From Oscillospiraceae bacterium (GTDB lineage Bacteria > Bacillota > Clostridia > Saccharofermentanales > Fastidiosipilaceae), in contig JAQWFM010000027.1 in the NCBI GenBank assembly GCA_028704415.1, positions 1 to 32,031 on the forward strand: a stretch of 32,031 bases of DNA, written 5' to 3'. A model generated the notes under the pieces. The model ran no database searches. It had not been told where the DNA came from and saw only the letters and a list, made by a program, of their open reading frames with translations. The stretch's first letter is position 1. Each line of letters starts with the position of its first letter. The position numbers were made by a program, and so were the translations under genes. Below are positions 1-7,019 of this stretch, one piece after another.

Positions 1-75
1 TTGCAGGACTAAAACCAGCTCCAGGGCCTGGCCGGCGGCCAGTTTAGCCGCAACCCTATCATAAAACTGCGCCAT
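1..75 (-). CDS. XdhC-like molybdenum hydroxylase maturation protein, N-terminal fragment
   Basis: Only the first 25 codons lie inside the window; the gene runs off the left edge. An ATG at 75 is preceded by a good AAGGAG ribosome binding site about 7 bases away. The fragment (Met-Ala-Gln-Phe-Tyr-Asp, then a short amphipathic helix and a hydrophobic LELVLVLQ strand) resembles the start of XdhC/CoxI proteins, in which such a strand precedes a GSAPR-type motif that here would lie outside the window. XdhC proteins insert or sulfurate the molybdenum cofactor of xanthine dehydrogenase. The gene is the last one visible in the purine-degradation cluster, which supports this reading. The identification rests on 25 residues and context and is tentative. 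Confidence 0.5.
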   Translation of the reverse strand, partial: MAQFYDRVAAKLAAGQALELVLVLQ

Positions 76-156
76 AAGATTCTCCTTTGCGGATTTTATG
101 GCGTCAACCAATCAATTGACACCTTATGTCCGGACTACCGGCTTGGCTGCTACTGC

Positions 157-543
157 TTATTGGGCGGCAACCGCTTCAATCTCAAACAGAGCAGCTTTAG
201 GTAAGGTTTTGACCGCTACACAGGAACGCGCGGGTTTATTGGCGCCAAAATAACGGGCATAAATGTCATTGATGGCGCCAAAATCTGCTATATCAGCCAG
301 AAACACGGTCGTTTTGACCACATCAGCCAAGCTCAGGCCTGCTGCAGCTAAAACCGCCGTAAGGTTAGTCAGTGCCTGTTCCGCCTGAGCCTCAACGCCC
401 TCGGGCAGCACGCCGGTGGCAGGTACCAGCCCTAGCTGGCCGGAGACATAAACCGTCTTTTGCGCGGCGCTTACCTCCACTGCGTGAACATAGGGTCCGA
501 CTGCAGCCGGAGCATTTGAAGAAATAATACTTTTATTTGCCAT
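157..543 (-). CDS. ridA: RidA family 2-iminobutanoate/2-iminopropanoate deaminase
   Basis: A 128-residue protein, exactly the usual length of RidA/YjgF/TdcF proteins. Family marks are the N-terminal NAPAAVGPYVHAV stretch, the VYVSGQLG strand, Arg106 in PARSCVAV (the substrate carboxylate-binding arginine) and Glu121 in FEIEAVA. RidA hydrolyses reactive enamine/imine products of PLP enzymes, such as 2-aminoacrylate, to ketoacids and ammonia in the cytoplasm. In this cluster the likely source is the diaminopropionate ammonia-lyase encoded upstream, whose mechanism passes through aminoacrylate. The ATG at 543 follows a GAGAGGA ribosome binding site. It lies 146 bases after the carbamate kinase gene, with a hairpin and a possible promoter between them, so it may be transcribed partly on its own. 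Confidence 0.93.
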   Translation of the reverse strand: MANKSIISSNAPAAVGPYVHAVEVSAAQKTVYVSGQLGLVPATGVLPEGVEAQAEQALTNLTAVLAAAGLSLADVVKTTVFLADIADFGAINDIYARYFGANKPARSCVAVKTLPKAALFEIEAVAAQ

Positions 544-580
544 AATGATTGTCCTCTCCCGCGGTCTGTTTCTTAACCGC

Positions 581-609
581 CTTATATTATTGTAACTGAT
601 TTAAAGCAA
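581..609 (-). promoter_or_regulatory. Possible promoter for ridA
   Basis: On the minus strand TTGCTT (604-609) and TATAAG (581-586) are separated by 17 bases and lie about 40-65 bases upstream of the ridA start. The same TTGCTT -35 box occurs at the ssnA promoter. The -10 is only a moderate match and there is no other support. Confidence 0.35.
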
Positions 610-649
610 AACGGATGCCCTGGCCTGAGATTCAAGCGCGGCACCCGTT
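603..649 (-). terminator. Hairpin between carbamate kinase gene and ridA, possible terminator
   Basis: The arms AACGG-x-TGCC (610-619) and GGCA-x-CCGTT (640-649) pair over nine base pairs with one mismatch around a 20-base loop. On the minus strand the stem is followed by TTGCTTT. It fits a weak intrinsic terminator or attenuator at the end of the carbamate kinase gene. The interrupted T-run makes it uncertain. Confidence 0.4.
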
Positions 650-689
650 ATGACAAGCTTAGTTTGGGTCGCCTGTGCATCCAAGCAGG

Positions 690-1631
690 TCAGGCACCAA
701 TCACGGTTCCGGTCCGGCCGCTGACTGCGTCAATGGCTTTTTCTAAACGCGTGATGATAGCCTGACGGCCAGGCCTGGACTGCGCAAAGCGCAGTGCCGC
801 CTCAACTTTGGGCAGCATAGAGCCCGGTGCAAATTCACCTGCCGCGGCATAAGCGCGCAACTGGGCGGTGGTTACCTTATCCAGGTCTTCCTGATCCGGC
901 TTGCCAAAGCGAATCGCTACCTTTTCAACCGCAGTCAGAATCAGCAGCAAATCCGCGTCCATCTGTTCTGCCAGCAGCTCACTGCAGAAATCCTTGTCAA
1001 TCACCGCCTTGGCCCCTGCCAGGTGCAGGCCCTGCTGCGTTACCGGTATGCCGCCGCCGCCGCAGGCAATCACTACCTGACCTGCGGTCTGTAGGGCCCT
1101 AATCGTTTCAATTTCCACAATCTCTGCCGGCTGCGGTGAAGCCACTACCCGCCGCCAGCCCCGGCCGGCGTCCTCAATGACCGCCGCTCCCTTTTCAGCA
1201 ACCAGAGCCCTGGCTTCTGTTTCGGTCATAAAACGACCGATTGGCTTGCTGGGTTTGGCAAATGAGGGATCCTCAGGATCAACCCTGACCTGAGTGATGA
1301 CCGTACAAACCGGTTTTTGTATCCCGCGGCCGGCTAATTCTTCTCTCAGTGCGTTTTGCAGGTCATAGCCGATATAGCTTTGGCTCATCGCTACGCAGAC
1401 TGACAGCGGAATGCGCGGATAGCGCCGGCGGTCAGACTCATGCAGCTCATCCATGGCCAGCTGGATCATGCCGACCTGCGGGCCGTTGCCATGTGCGATA
1501 ATCACATCACAGCCGGCTTCAATCAGGTCCGCGATGGCCTTAGAGGTCACCTTGACAGCAGCCATTTGTTCAGTCAGATTGTTCCCCAGCGCATTGCCGC
1601 CCAGGGCTATGACAACCCGTTTACCCATCAT
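690..1631 (-). CDS. arcC: Carbamate kinase (YqeA/ArcC family)
   Basis: A 313-residue amino acid kinase fold protein of typical carbamate kinase length. The N-terminal GKRVVIALGGNALG motif binds phosphate, IAHGNGPQVG follows near residue 46, and CGGGGIPV lies near residue 190 with the DKDF motif shortly after. The enzyme transfers phosphate from carbamoyl phosphate to ADP, giving ATP, ammonia and CO2. Its position 56 bases after the YgeW carbamoyltransferase gene suggests that it harvests carbamoyl phosphate formed there, as proposed for E. coli yqeA in the equivalent cluster. An AGGATGG site seven bases before the ATG at 1631 supports this start; a second in-frame ATG follows directly. The symbol is by family; yqeA would be the cluster name. 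Confidence 0.95.
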   Translation of the reverse strand: MMGKRVVIALGGNALGNNLTEQMAAVKVTSKAIADLIEAGCDVIIAHGNGPQVGMIQLAMDELHESDRRRYPRIPLSVCVAMSQSYIGYDLQNALREELAGRGIQKPVCTVITQVRVDPEDPSFAKPSKPIGRFMTETEARALVAEKGAAVIEDAGRGWRRVVASPQPAEIVEIETIRALQTAGQVVIACGGGGIPVTQQGLHLAGAKAVIDKDFCSELLAEQMDADLLLILTAVEKVAIRFGKPDQEDLDKVTTAQLRAYAAAGEFAPGSMLPKVEAALRFAQSRPGRQAIITRLEKAIDAVSGRTGTVIGA

Positions 1632-1687
1632 ATTTCAACCATCCTGTCTGGAATAATCTTGCAGGGTTAGTTTCAGGTGTGCGGTAC

Positions 1688-2881
1688 TCAGAGGCCAAAG
1701 CGGGACCGGCCGCGCTTTTGCAGCATTTCCAGAACGGCCCTGGGATCTTTATTCTTGCTCATAAAGATCATTGCGGCAATGATATACGGCTTATAGCTGG
1801 CTTCCTTATAAAGAGAGTCACGGTAACGGTCAAAGACAGTAGCGGCAACCTCTCCCTCCTCACAGCTCACCCCGCTGATATCGGCCGGCAGGCAGTGCAG
1901 ATAGATAGCTTTTCCATCGCGGGTCGTCTTCATCAAGTCCTCAGTGCACTCCCAGTCCTTATGGTTAGCATTCTGCTGCAGCAGCTGCTTCTCCAAAGTT
2001 TTAATCCCCTCATAATCACCGGCGCCGTAAAGCTCCGTGCGTTGCTGCATAGCGGCAAACGGAGCCCAGCTCTTAGGATAAACGACATCCGCACCCGCAA
2101 ACGCTTCCTTCATATCGTGAGTGACCTTAAAACTGCCGCCTGAAGCCGCCGCGTTGCGGCGCGCGACTGTTTCAACTTCAGGCATGATTTCATAGCCTTC
2201 CGGATGAGCTAAAACCACATCCATACCCAGGCGGGTCATGAGGCCGACCGCGCCCTGCGGTACAGACAAGGGCTTGCCATAAGAGGGCGAATAAGCCCAG
2301 CTCATAGCTACCTTTTTGCCCTTCAGTTTATCAATGCCGCCAAACTCATTGATCAAATGCAGCGTATCCGCCATGATTTGGGTGGGGTGATCAATGTCAC
2401 ACTGCAGATTGACCAGCATGGGGCGCTGCTCCAGAATACCGTCCTTATAGCCCTGAGTCACGGCATTGGCAACGTCATGCATGTAAGCATTGCCTTTGCC
2501 AATGTACATGTCATCCCGGATCCCGATAACATCCGCCATGAAAGAAATCATGTTAGCAGTCTCCCGTACGGTCTCTCCATGGGCAATCTGGCTCTTGCCT
2601 TCATCCAGATCCTGTACCTCCAGGCCCAGCAGGTTGCAGGCAGAAGCAAAGCTGAAACGGGTACGGGTAGAGTTGTCACGGAATAAAGAGATACCCAGAC
2701 CAGAATCAAACTGCTTGGTCGAAATGTTATGCGAGCGCAGGTAGCGCAGCGCATCCGCTGCGGTAAAAATCGCTTTGAGCTCGTCCAGTGTTTTTTCCCA
2801 GGTCAGGAAAAAGTCTGAATCATACAGCTTGCTATAGTCCAGTTGTTCAAGCTGCTTTAAATAATCCTGTAAATCTGCCAT
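1688..2881 (-). CDS. ygeW: Knotted carbamoyltransferase YgeW
   Basis: A 397-residue member of the aspartate/ornithine carbamoyltransferase superfamily, nearly identical in length to E. coli YgeW. The carbamoyl-phosphate motif FRDNSTRTRF lies at residues 67-76, followed by DLDEGKSQIAHGETVRET. NLQCDIDHPTQ sits in the middle and LHCLPADISGVSC near residue 325. The family is a knotted transcarbamylase of uncertain substrate (often called UTCase). In the purine pathway it is thought to run phosphorolytically on a ureido compound, giving carbamoyl phosphate for the adjacent kinase. I place the start at the ATG at 2881, seven to eight bases after a GAGAGGG site. A GTG at 2926 overlapping the ygeY stop would add 15 residues with no good ribosome binding site. 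Confidence 0.95.
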   Translation of the reverse strand: MADLQDYLKQLEQLDYSKLYDSDFFLTWEKTLDELKAIFTAADALRYLRSHNISTKQFDSGLGISLFRDNSTRTRFSFASACNLLGLEVQDLDEGKSQIAHGETVRETANMISFMADVIGIRDDMYIGKGNAYMHDVANAVTQGYKDGILEQRPMLVNLQCDIDHPTQIMADTLHLINEFGGIDKLKGKKVAMSWAYSPSYGKPLSVPQGAVGLMTRLGMDVVLAHPEGYEIMPEVETVARRNAAASGGSFKVTHDMKEAFAGADVVYPKSWAPFAAMQQRTELYGAGDYEGIKTLEKQLLQQNANHKDWECTEDLMKTTRDGKAIYLHCLPADISGVSCEEGEVAATVFDRYRDSLYKEASYKPYIIAAMIFMSKNKDPRAVLEMLQKRGRSRFGL

Positions 2882-2922
2882 GTTGTGTTCCCTCTCAAAA
2901 TTAATTTCAGGCTGGTAGCTAA

Positions 2923-4122
2923 TCACTTATTCTCACAATAGATGGCGGGAAGAGCGGCATAAACGGCGGCACAGCGCACCAGATCTTCCTTCCAGGTTTT
3001 TTCATTGGGTGCGTGAGCCTGCGCTTCTTTACCAGGGCCAAAGCCAATACAGGGTATGCCAAAGCGGCCCATGATGGACACGCCGTTCGTGGAAAACGTC
3101 CACTTGTCAACCAGCGGCTCCCCATACATGCCCTTATAGGACGCTACCATAGCTTCCGTAGCGGGGTGATCTTCAGGTATGACCCAGGTGGGGAAGAAAC
3201 AATCCGTGGGGTAGGAAAGGTTTTTGTAACTGGGACGGTCATACTTATACATCGTCACTTCAGCCCCATACTTTTTAACCGCGGGCAGCTGCCGGATCTC
3301 TTCCAGAGCTGACTGATAAGTCTCCCCATTGGTCAGACGACGGTCAATGGAAATGGCGCAGCCATCTGCCACCGCGCAGCGGGACGGCGAGCTGAAGAAA
3401 ATTTCTGAAACCGCCAATGTACCTTTACCCAGGAAATCATCATGATGCAGTTTGTCATTCAGCGCCCGCACTTCCTGCAGGATATCAGCCATTTTGTAAA
3501 TCGCGTTGTCTCCCCGCTCCGGGGCGCTGCCATGACAGGAAACACCCTTGACTTCCACCCGGATTTCCATCCGGCCGCGCTGGCCGCGGTAAATATTGCC
3601 GTCAGTCGGCTCCGTAATGACCACAAACTCCGGTCTTACTTTATCTTCATTAACAATATACTGCCAGCAAAGGCCGTCACAATCTTCCTCCTGTACCGTC
3701 GCGGTGACCAGTACGGTGTACTTGTCACTAAGCAGCCCCAGGTCCTTCATGATTTTGGCCCCATAAACGGCAGAAACAATGCCGCCTTCCTGGTCAGAGG
3801 TTCCGCGGCCGCCAATCGTCTCCTCATCTTCATAGCCTTTATACGGATCAAAATTCCAGTTGCCGCGCTCACCCACGCCAACCGTATCAATATGTCCGTC
3901 AAAGGCAATCAGGGTCTTACCGCTGCCCATATAACCCAACAGATTGCCCATCGGATCAATTTCCACTTTATCAAAGCCTAAACGGCGCATTTCCTCAGCG
4001 GCAACCTTGATTTTTCCCTCTTCATGCGTGCTCTCACCCGGGATAGCCACCATTCGGCGCAAAAAAGAGGTCATGTCTTTTTGATAACCCTGGGCTGCTT
4101 CTTTAATCGCTGCAAAATTCAT
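2923..4122 (-). CDS. ygeY: YgeY, M20 family metallohydrolase of the purine cluster
   Basis: A 399-residue M20 peptidase/deacetylase-like enzyme very close to E. coli YgeY. Dinuclear zinc ligand motifs are visible: [31 protein letters not shown] with the catalytic glutamate pair, and a C-terminal AHAPNEKTW histidine. [15 protein letters not shown] and [13 protein letters not shown] mark the lid/dimerisation domain. The family hydrolyses amide bonds of small N-acyl or N-carbamoyl substrates, and the exact substrate in purine breakdown is not shown by the sequence. The ATG at 4122 overlaps the ygeX stop as ATGA and has GGAGGAG six bases upstream. An ATG five codons earlier would destroy that spacing. 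Tight coupling to ygeX is therefore clear. Confidence 0.94.
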   Translation of the reverse strand: MNFAAIKEAAQGYQKDMTSFLRRMVAIPGESTHEEGKIKVAAEEMRRLGFDKVEIDPMGNLLGYMGSGKTLIAFDGHIDTVGVGERGNWNFDPYKGYEDEETIGGRGTSDQEGGIVSAVYGAKIMKDLGLLSDKYTVLVTATVQEEDCDGLCWQYIVNEDKVRPEFVVITEPTDGNIYRGQRGRMEIRVEVKGVSCHGSAPERGDNAIYKMADILQEVRALNDKLHHDDFLGKGTLAVSEIFFSSPSRCAVADGCAISIDRRLTNGETYQSALEEIRQLPAVKKYGAEVTMYKYDRPSYKNLSYPTDCFFPTWVIPEDHPATEAMVASYKGMYGEPLVDKWTFSTNGVSIMGRFGIPCIGFGPGKEAQAHAPNEKTWKEDLVRCAAVYAALPAIYCENK

Positions 4123-5321
4123 TGTTCGCTCCTCCATACAATTTTTTTGTAATTTTCAGGATCCGTATCGCCTTCAGTTGAGAAACACAGGATCCGGCTG
4201 TCTTGGTCCAATTTGAGGGCCTGACGGAAACTCTCATACTCAGGGGAGGTTAAGATGGTAAAGACCAGTCCCAGCGGTACCGCCCCGGATTCACCGCTGA
4301 TGACCCGCTGATCTCCGACAATAGGCGCACCCAGCACCCGCATGCCGTCCGCGGCTACTTCATCTTCTGCCGAAGCAAAAAAGGCGGTATTATTTTTCAG
4401 GATATCAAAGGAAATCGTATTGGGCTCACCGCAGGCCAGACCGGCCATAATCGTAATCAGATCGCCGCCCACCTTGCGGATCATGCCGTCCGCGGCCTCC
4501 GCCGAGCGGTAAAGGCAATCCGCCGCTCTGGCCTCAACCACCGTGGTAATCGGGCAATTGCCCGGGTATAGGTTGGCAAAACAGCCCTGCACCGCGCCGG
4601 CCAGGCTCCCGACGCCGGCCTGCACAAAAATGTGGGTGGGTCTGTCCACACCCTCCGCTTTCAGCTGCTCAAACGCCTCCAGCGCCATCGTGCCATACCC
4701 CTGCATGATCCAGGTTGGAATTTCTTCATATCCCTCCCAGGCTGTGTCCTGGACCATCACCCCGTCAGGGTTGGTCTGAGCCAGATCATTGGCTTTGCGG
4801 ACACAGTCGTCATAATTAAGCGCTTCTATCGTAACCTCAGCACCCTCAGCCTTAATGTTGTTATAGCGGGTTTGAGTAGATCCCTTAGGCATCAGCACAA
4901 CAGCCTTCTGGCCCAGCTGGCGGGCAGCCCAGGCTACGCCCCGGCCGTGGTTGCCGTCTGTCGCGGTATAAAAGGTCACCTGGCCCAGTTTTTCCTGAAG
5001 TTGGGGAGAACGCATGGCATCATAGGTGATCTCTTCAATTGGGCAGTTCAAACGCTGAGCCACATACCGGGCAATGGCATAAGAACCTCCCAGCACCTTA
5101 AAAGCGTTCAAGCCAAAGCGTTTGGACTCATCTTTAACAAATAGGTCTTTCACTCCCAGATAAGCGGCCAGCCGGTTCAGGTGAACCAGCGGGGTTGGCT
5201 GATACTGAGGAAAGCTCTGGTGAAAGCGCCGGGCGGCCTCAATGCTGTTTGTATCCAGCAGCTGCAGGTTGTTGTCCGCTGTTTTGGGCATCCGGTTTGC
5301 TGTCCATTTAATGGTAGTCAA
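4119..5321 (-). CDS. ygeX: Diaminopropionate ammonia-lyase YgeX
   Basis: A fold-type II PLP enzyme of 400 residues. It splits 2,3-diaminopropionate to pyruvate and two ammonia. The PLP lysine sits in [16 protein letters not shown], and the catalytic aspartate region is [18 protein letters not shown]. The phosphate-binding glycine loop is [11 protein letters not shown], and [10 protein letters not shown] lies near the C-terminus. The best start is a TTG at 5321, nine bases after a perfect AAGGAGG; it gives the usual family N-terminus ([12 protein letters not shown]). An ATG at 5345 would place the Shine-Dalgarno inside the gene. The gene heads a tight ygeX-ygeY-ygeW-kinase unit after the hyuA terminator, and an inverted repeat lies in its leader. 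Confidence 0.95.
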   Translation of the reverse strand: MTTIKWTANRMPKTADNNLQLLDTNSIEAARRFHQSFPQYQPTPLVHLNRLAAYLGVKDLFVKDESKRFGLNAFKVLGGSYAIARYVAQRLNCPIEEITYDAMRSPQLQEKLGQVTFYTATDGNHGRGVAWAARQLGQKAVVLMPKGSTQTRYNNIKAEGAEVTIEALNYDDCVRKANDLAQTNPDGVMVQDTAWEGYEEIPTWIMQGYGTMALEAFEQLKAEGVDRPTHIFVQAGVGSLAGAVQGCFANLYPGNCPITTVVEARAADCLYRSAEAADGMIRKVGGDLITIMAGLACGEPNTISFDILKNNTAFFASAEDEVAADGMRVLGAPIVGDQRVISGESGAVPLGLVFTILTSPEYESFRQALKLDQDSRILCFSTEGDTDPENYKKIVWRSEQ

Positions 5322-5345
5322 ATGATTGTGCCTCCTTGTCAACAT

Positions 5346-5366
5346 TTATTTAGCGTGCCTAAATAA
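5346..5366. repeat. 8-bp inverted repeat in the ygeX leader, candidate operator
   Basis: TTATTTAG (5346-5353) and CTAAATAA (5359-5366) form a perfect inverted repeat around a five-base spacer, 25 bases upstream of the ygeX TTG start. The core ATTTAG-N5-CTAAAT recurs with a four-base spacer at 13404-13419, which points to a protein binding site rather than only an RNA hairpin. Confidence 0.5.
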
Positions 5367-5483
5367 TTTTTAGCTTCACTGTGTTTAGCTTATCATGTCT
5401 GTCAGAAAATGCAAGGTCTATTTTATGATTATTTCGTGATTTTTGGCAGTATCACCCCGCGGATAACCCTTTTTCCCCTGATA

Positions 5484-5517
5484 AAGCAAAAGCCCGGCGC
5501 GGTTTCACCGCTGGCTT
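5484..5517 (-). terminator. Intrinsic terminator after hyuA
   Basis: On the minus strand an outer AAGCC/GGCTT stem encloses an inner GCGGT/ACCGC stem with a three-base loop, followed by TTTTGCTTT. It lies 23-56 bases after the hyuA stop codon and before the ygeX leader. It probably separates a ssnA-ygfK-hyuA transcript from the ygeX unit. Confidence 0.6.
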
Positions 5518-5539
5518 AATCAGCCTGCGGCCGGCTCGA

Positions 5540-6934
5540 TCAGCAGGGACGCCGATAGGATGCCGGTCCGCGGCGGACATACTGGCCGGCCTTACGTTCC
5601 TGCAACTGACCCTGGCGCACCACAGCCTGCCCTCTGAGATAGACATCAGACACGCAGCCTTGCGTTTTAAAGCCCTCATAGGGCGTATAGTCTACCCGCT
5701 GGTGCTGAGTGGCGGCGCGAATCACCCCTTCACCCTCCGGCTGCCAGATGACTAAATCCGCGTCACTGCCCGGCTGAATGACCCCTTTTTGCGGGTACAG
5801 TCCAAACTGCCGGGCAATATTTTCTGACAATAAGGCGGTCAGACGTTCCGGGCTTATGCGGCCGGCCGCCACACCGGCGGTGTACATTAAGGACGGGCGA
5901 TGCTCTATGCCCGGTAAACCATTGGGAATCTTGCTGAAATCGTCTCTGCCCAGGTCCTTTTGACCGTAATAGTTGAAGCTGCAGTGATCTGTCGAAACGG
6001 TATCGATCTCTCCGGCTATGAGACCCTGCCATAAAGCTTTTTGATCGTTTAACGACCGCAGCGGCGGACTGCAGACGTAGCGGGCCCCGCTGAATGGGTC
6101 GGCTGCGGTCCCGGCGTATAAACCGGCATCCAAAAGCAGGTATTGGGGGCAGGTTTCCACAAATACCGTCTGCCCTTTGCTGCGAGCAGTCCGCACTTTC
6201 TCCAGGCTCAAAGCCGTACTTAAATGGACAATATTAACCGGCAGCTCTGCTAAACCGGCCAGCGTCAGATAGCGCTCCACCGCTTCCGCCTCAACCTCAG
6301 CGGGCCGGGAGAGCGGATGATACAGCGGGGCGGTATGGCCCTGCTGCAGCTGGCGGCGGATCAATCCGTTTACCAGATCTCCGTTTTCACAATGGACGCC
6401 CAGCATAGCATGCTGCCGTTTTATTTCCAACATGATTTCAAAGATAACATCATCCGGCAGTCTGAGGTTATCGTAGGCCATATACAGCTTATAAGAACTG
6501 ACGCCTTGCTTTTGCATATCTGTCATTTCAGCTTTGGTTTGCGGATTCCAGTCGGTGATTGCCATATGAAAGGCGTAATCACAGGCACTTTTATGCTCGG
6601 CTTTTTTCTGCCAGGCTGATAAAGCTTCCTTAAGCGTGTGGCCCCGGTCCTGGGTAGCAAAATCAATAATGGTAGTGGTTCCGCCCAATATCGCTGCCTG
6701 GGTACCGCTGGCAAAATCATCTGCGGTCCGCGTTACGGCAGTTTCCATATCTAAATGCGTGTGCGCGTCAATGAAACCTGGGAAAATCCATTTACCGCTG
6801 ACATCCAGGATCTCATCAGCCTTATAAGGCAGGCCCTGACCCAAGGCCGCAATCTTTTCGTTTTCAAGCAGCAAATCCGCCGTAAAGCTTTGCGACGCGG
6901 TGATAATCCTTCCGTTTTTTAGCAGCACTGACAT
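5540..6934 (-). CDS. hyuA: HyuA, dihydropyrimidinase/phenylhydantoinase-like amidohydrolase
   Basis: A 464-residue cyclic amidohydrolase, similar in length to E. coli HyuA (about 461). Metal-binding residues are visible: His58 and His60 in DAHTH, the carbamylatable Lys149 in SSYKLYMAY, His181 in GVHCEN, His237 in IVHLST and Asp316 in VSTDHCSF. The family opens cyclic ureides or hydantoins, and in the anaerobic purine cluster it is expected to act on a ring-opened purine intermediate. The ATG at 6934 has a modest GAAGG site. A strong hairpin separates it from ygfK upstream, and a terminator follows. The exact substrate cannot be told from the sequence. Confidence 0.92.
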   Translation of the reverse strand: MSVLLKNGRIITASQSFTADLLLENEKIAALGQGLPYKADEILDVSGKWIFPGFIDAHTHLDMETAVTRTADDFASGTQAAILGGTTTIIDFATQDRGHTLKEALSAWQKKAEHKSACDYAFHMAITDWNPQTKAEMTDMQKQGVSSYKLYMAYDNLRLPDDVIFEIMLEIKRQHAMLGVHCENGDLVNGLIRRQLQQGHTAPLYHPLSRPAEVEAEAVERYLTLAGLAELPVNIVHLSTALSLEKVRTARSKGQTVFVETCPQYLLLDAGLYAGTAADPFSGARYVCSPPLRSLNDQKALWQGLIAGEIDTVSTDHCSFNYYGQKDLGRDDFSKIPNGLPGIEHRPSLMYTAGVAAGRISPERLTALLSENIARQFGLYPQKGVIQPGSDADLVIWQPEGEGVIRAATQHQRVDYTPYEGFKTQGCVSDVYLRGQAVVRQGQLQERKAGQYVRRGPASYRRPC

Positions 6935-6974
6935 GTTAAGAACCTTCTTTCTACAATGCGCGTATTTTAAAGGG

Positions 6975-7011
6975 TAAAACAGCCGCGCTGACCGGAAACA
7001 GTCAGCGCGGC
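6975..7011 (-). terminator. Strong hairpin with T-run between ygfK and hyuA
   Basis: GCCGCGCTGAC (6982-6992) and GTCAGCGCGGC (7001-7011) pair perfectly over 11 bases with an eight-base loop. On the minus strand the stem ends in TGTTTT. It sits directly behind the ygfK stop, so it may terminate or attenuate transcription into hyuA, or stabilise the ygfK mRNA 3' end. No clear separate hyuA promoter is visible. Confidence 0.6.
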
Positions 7012-7019
7012 CGGAAACC

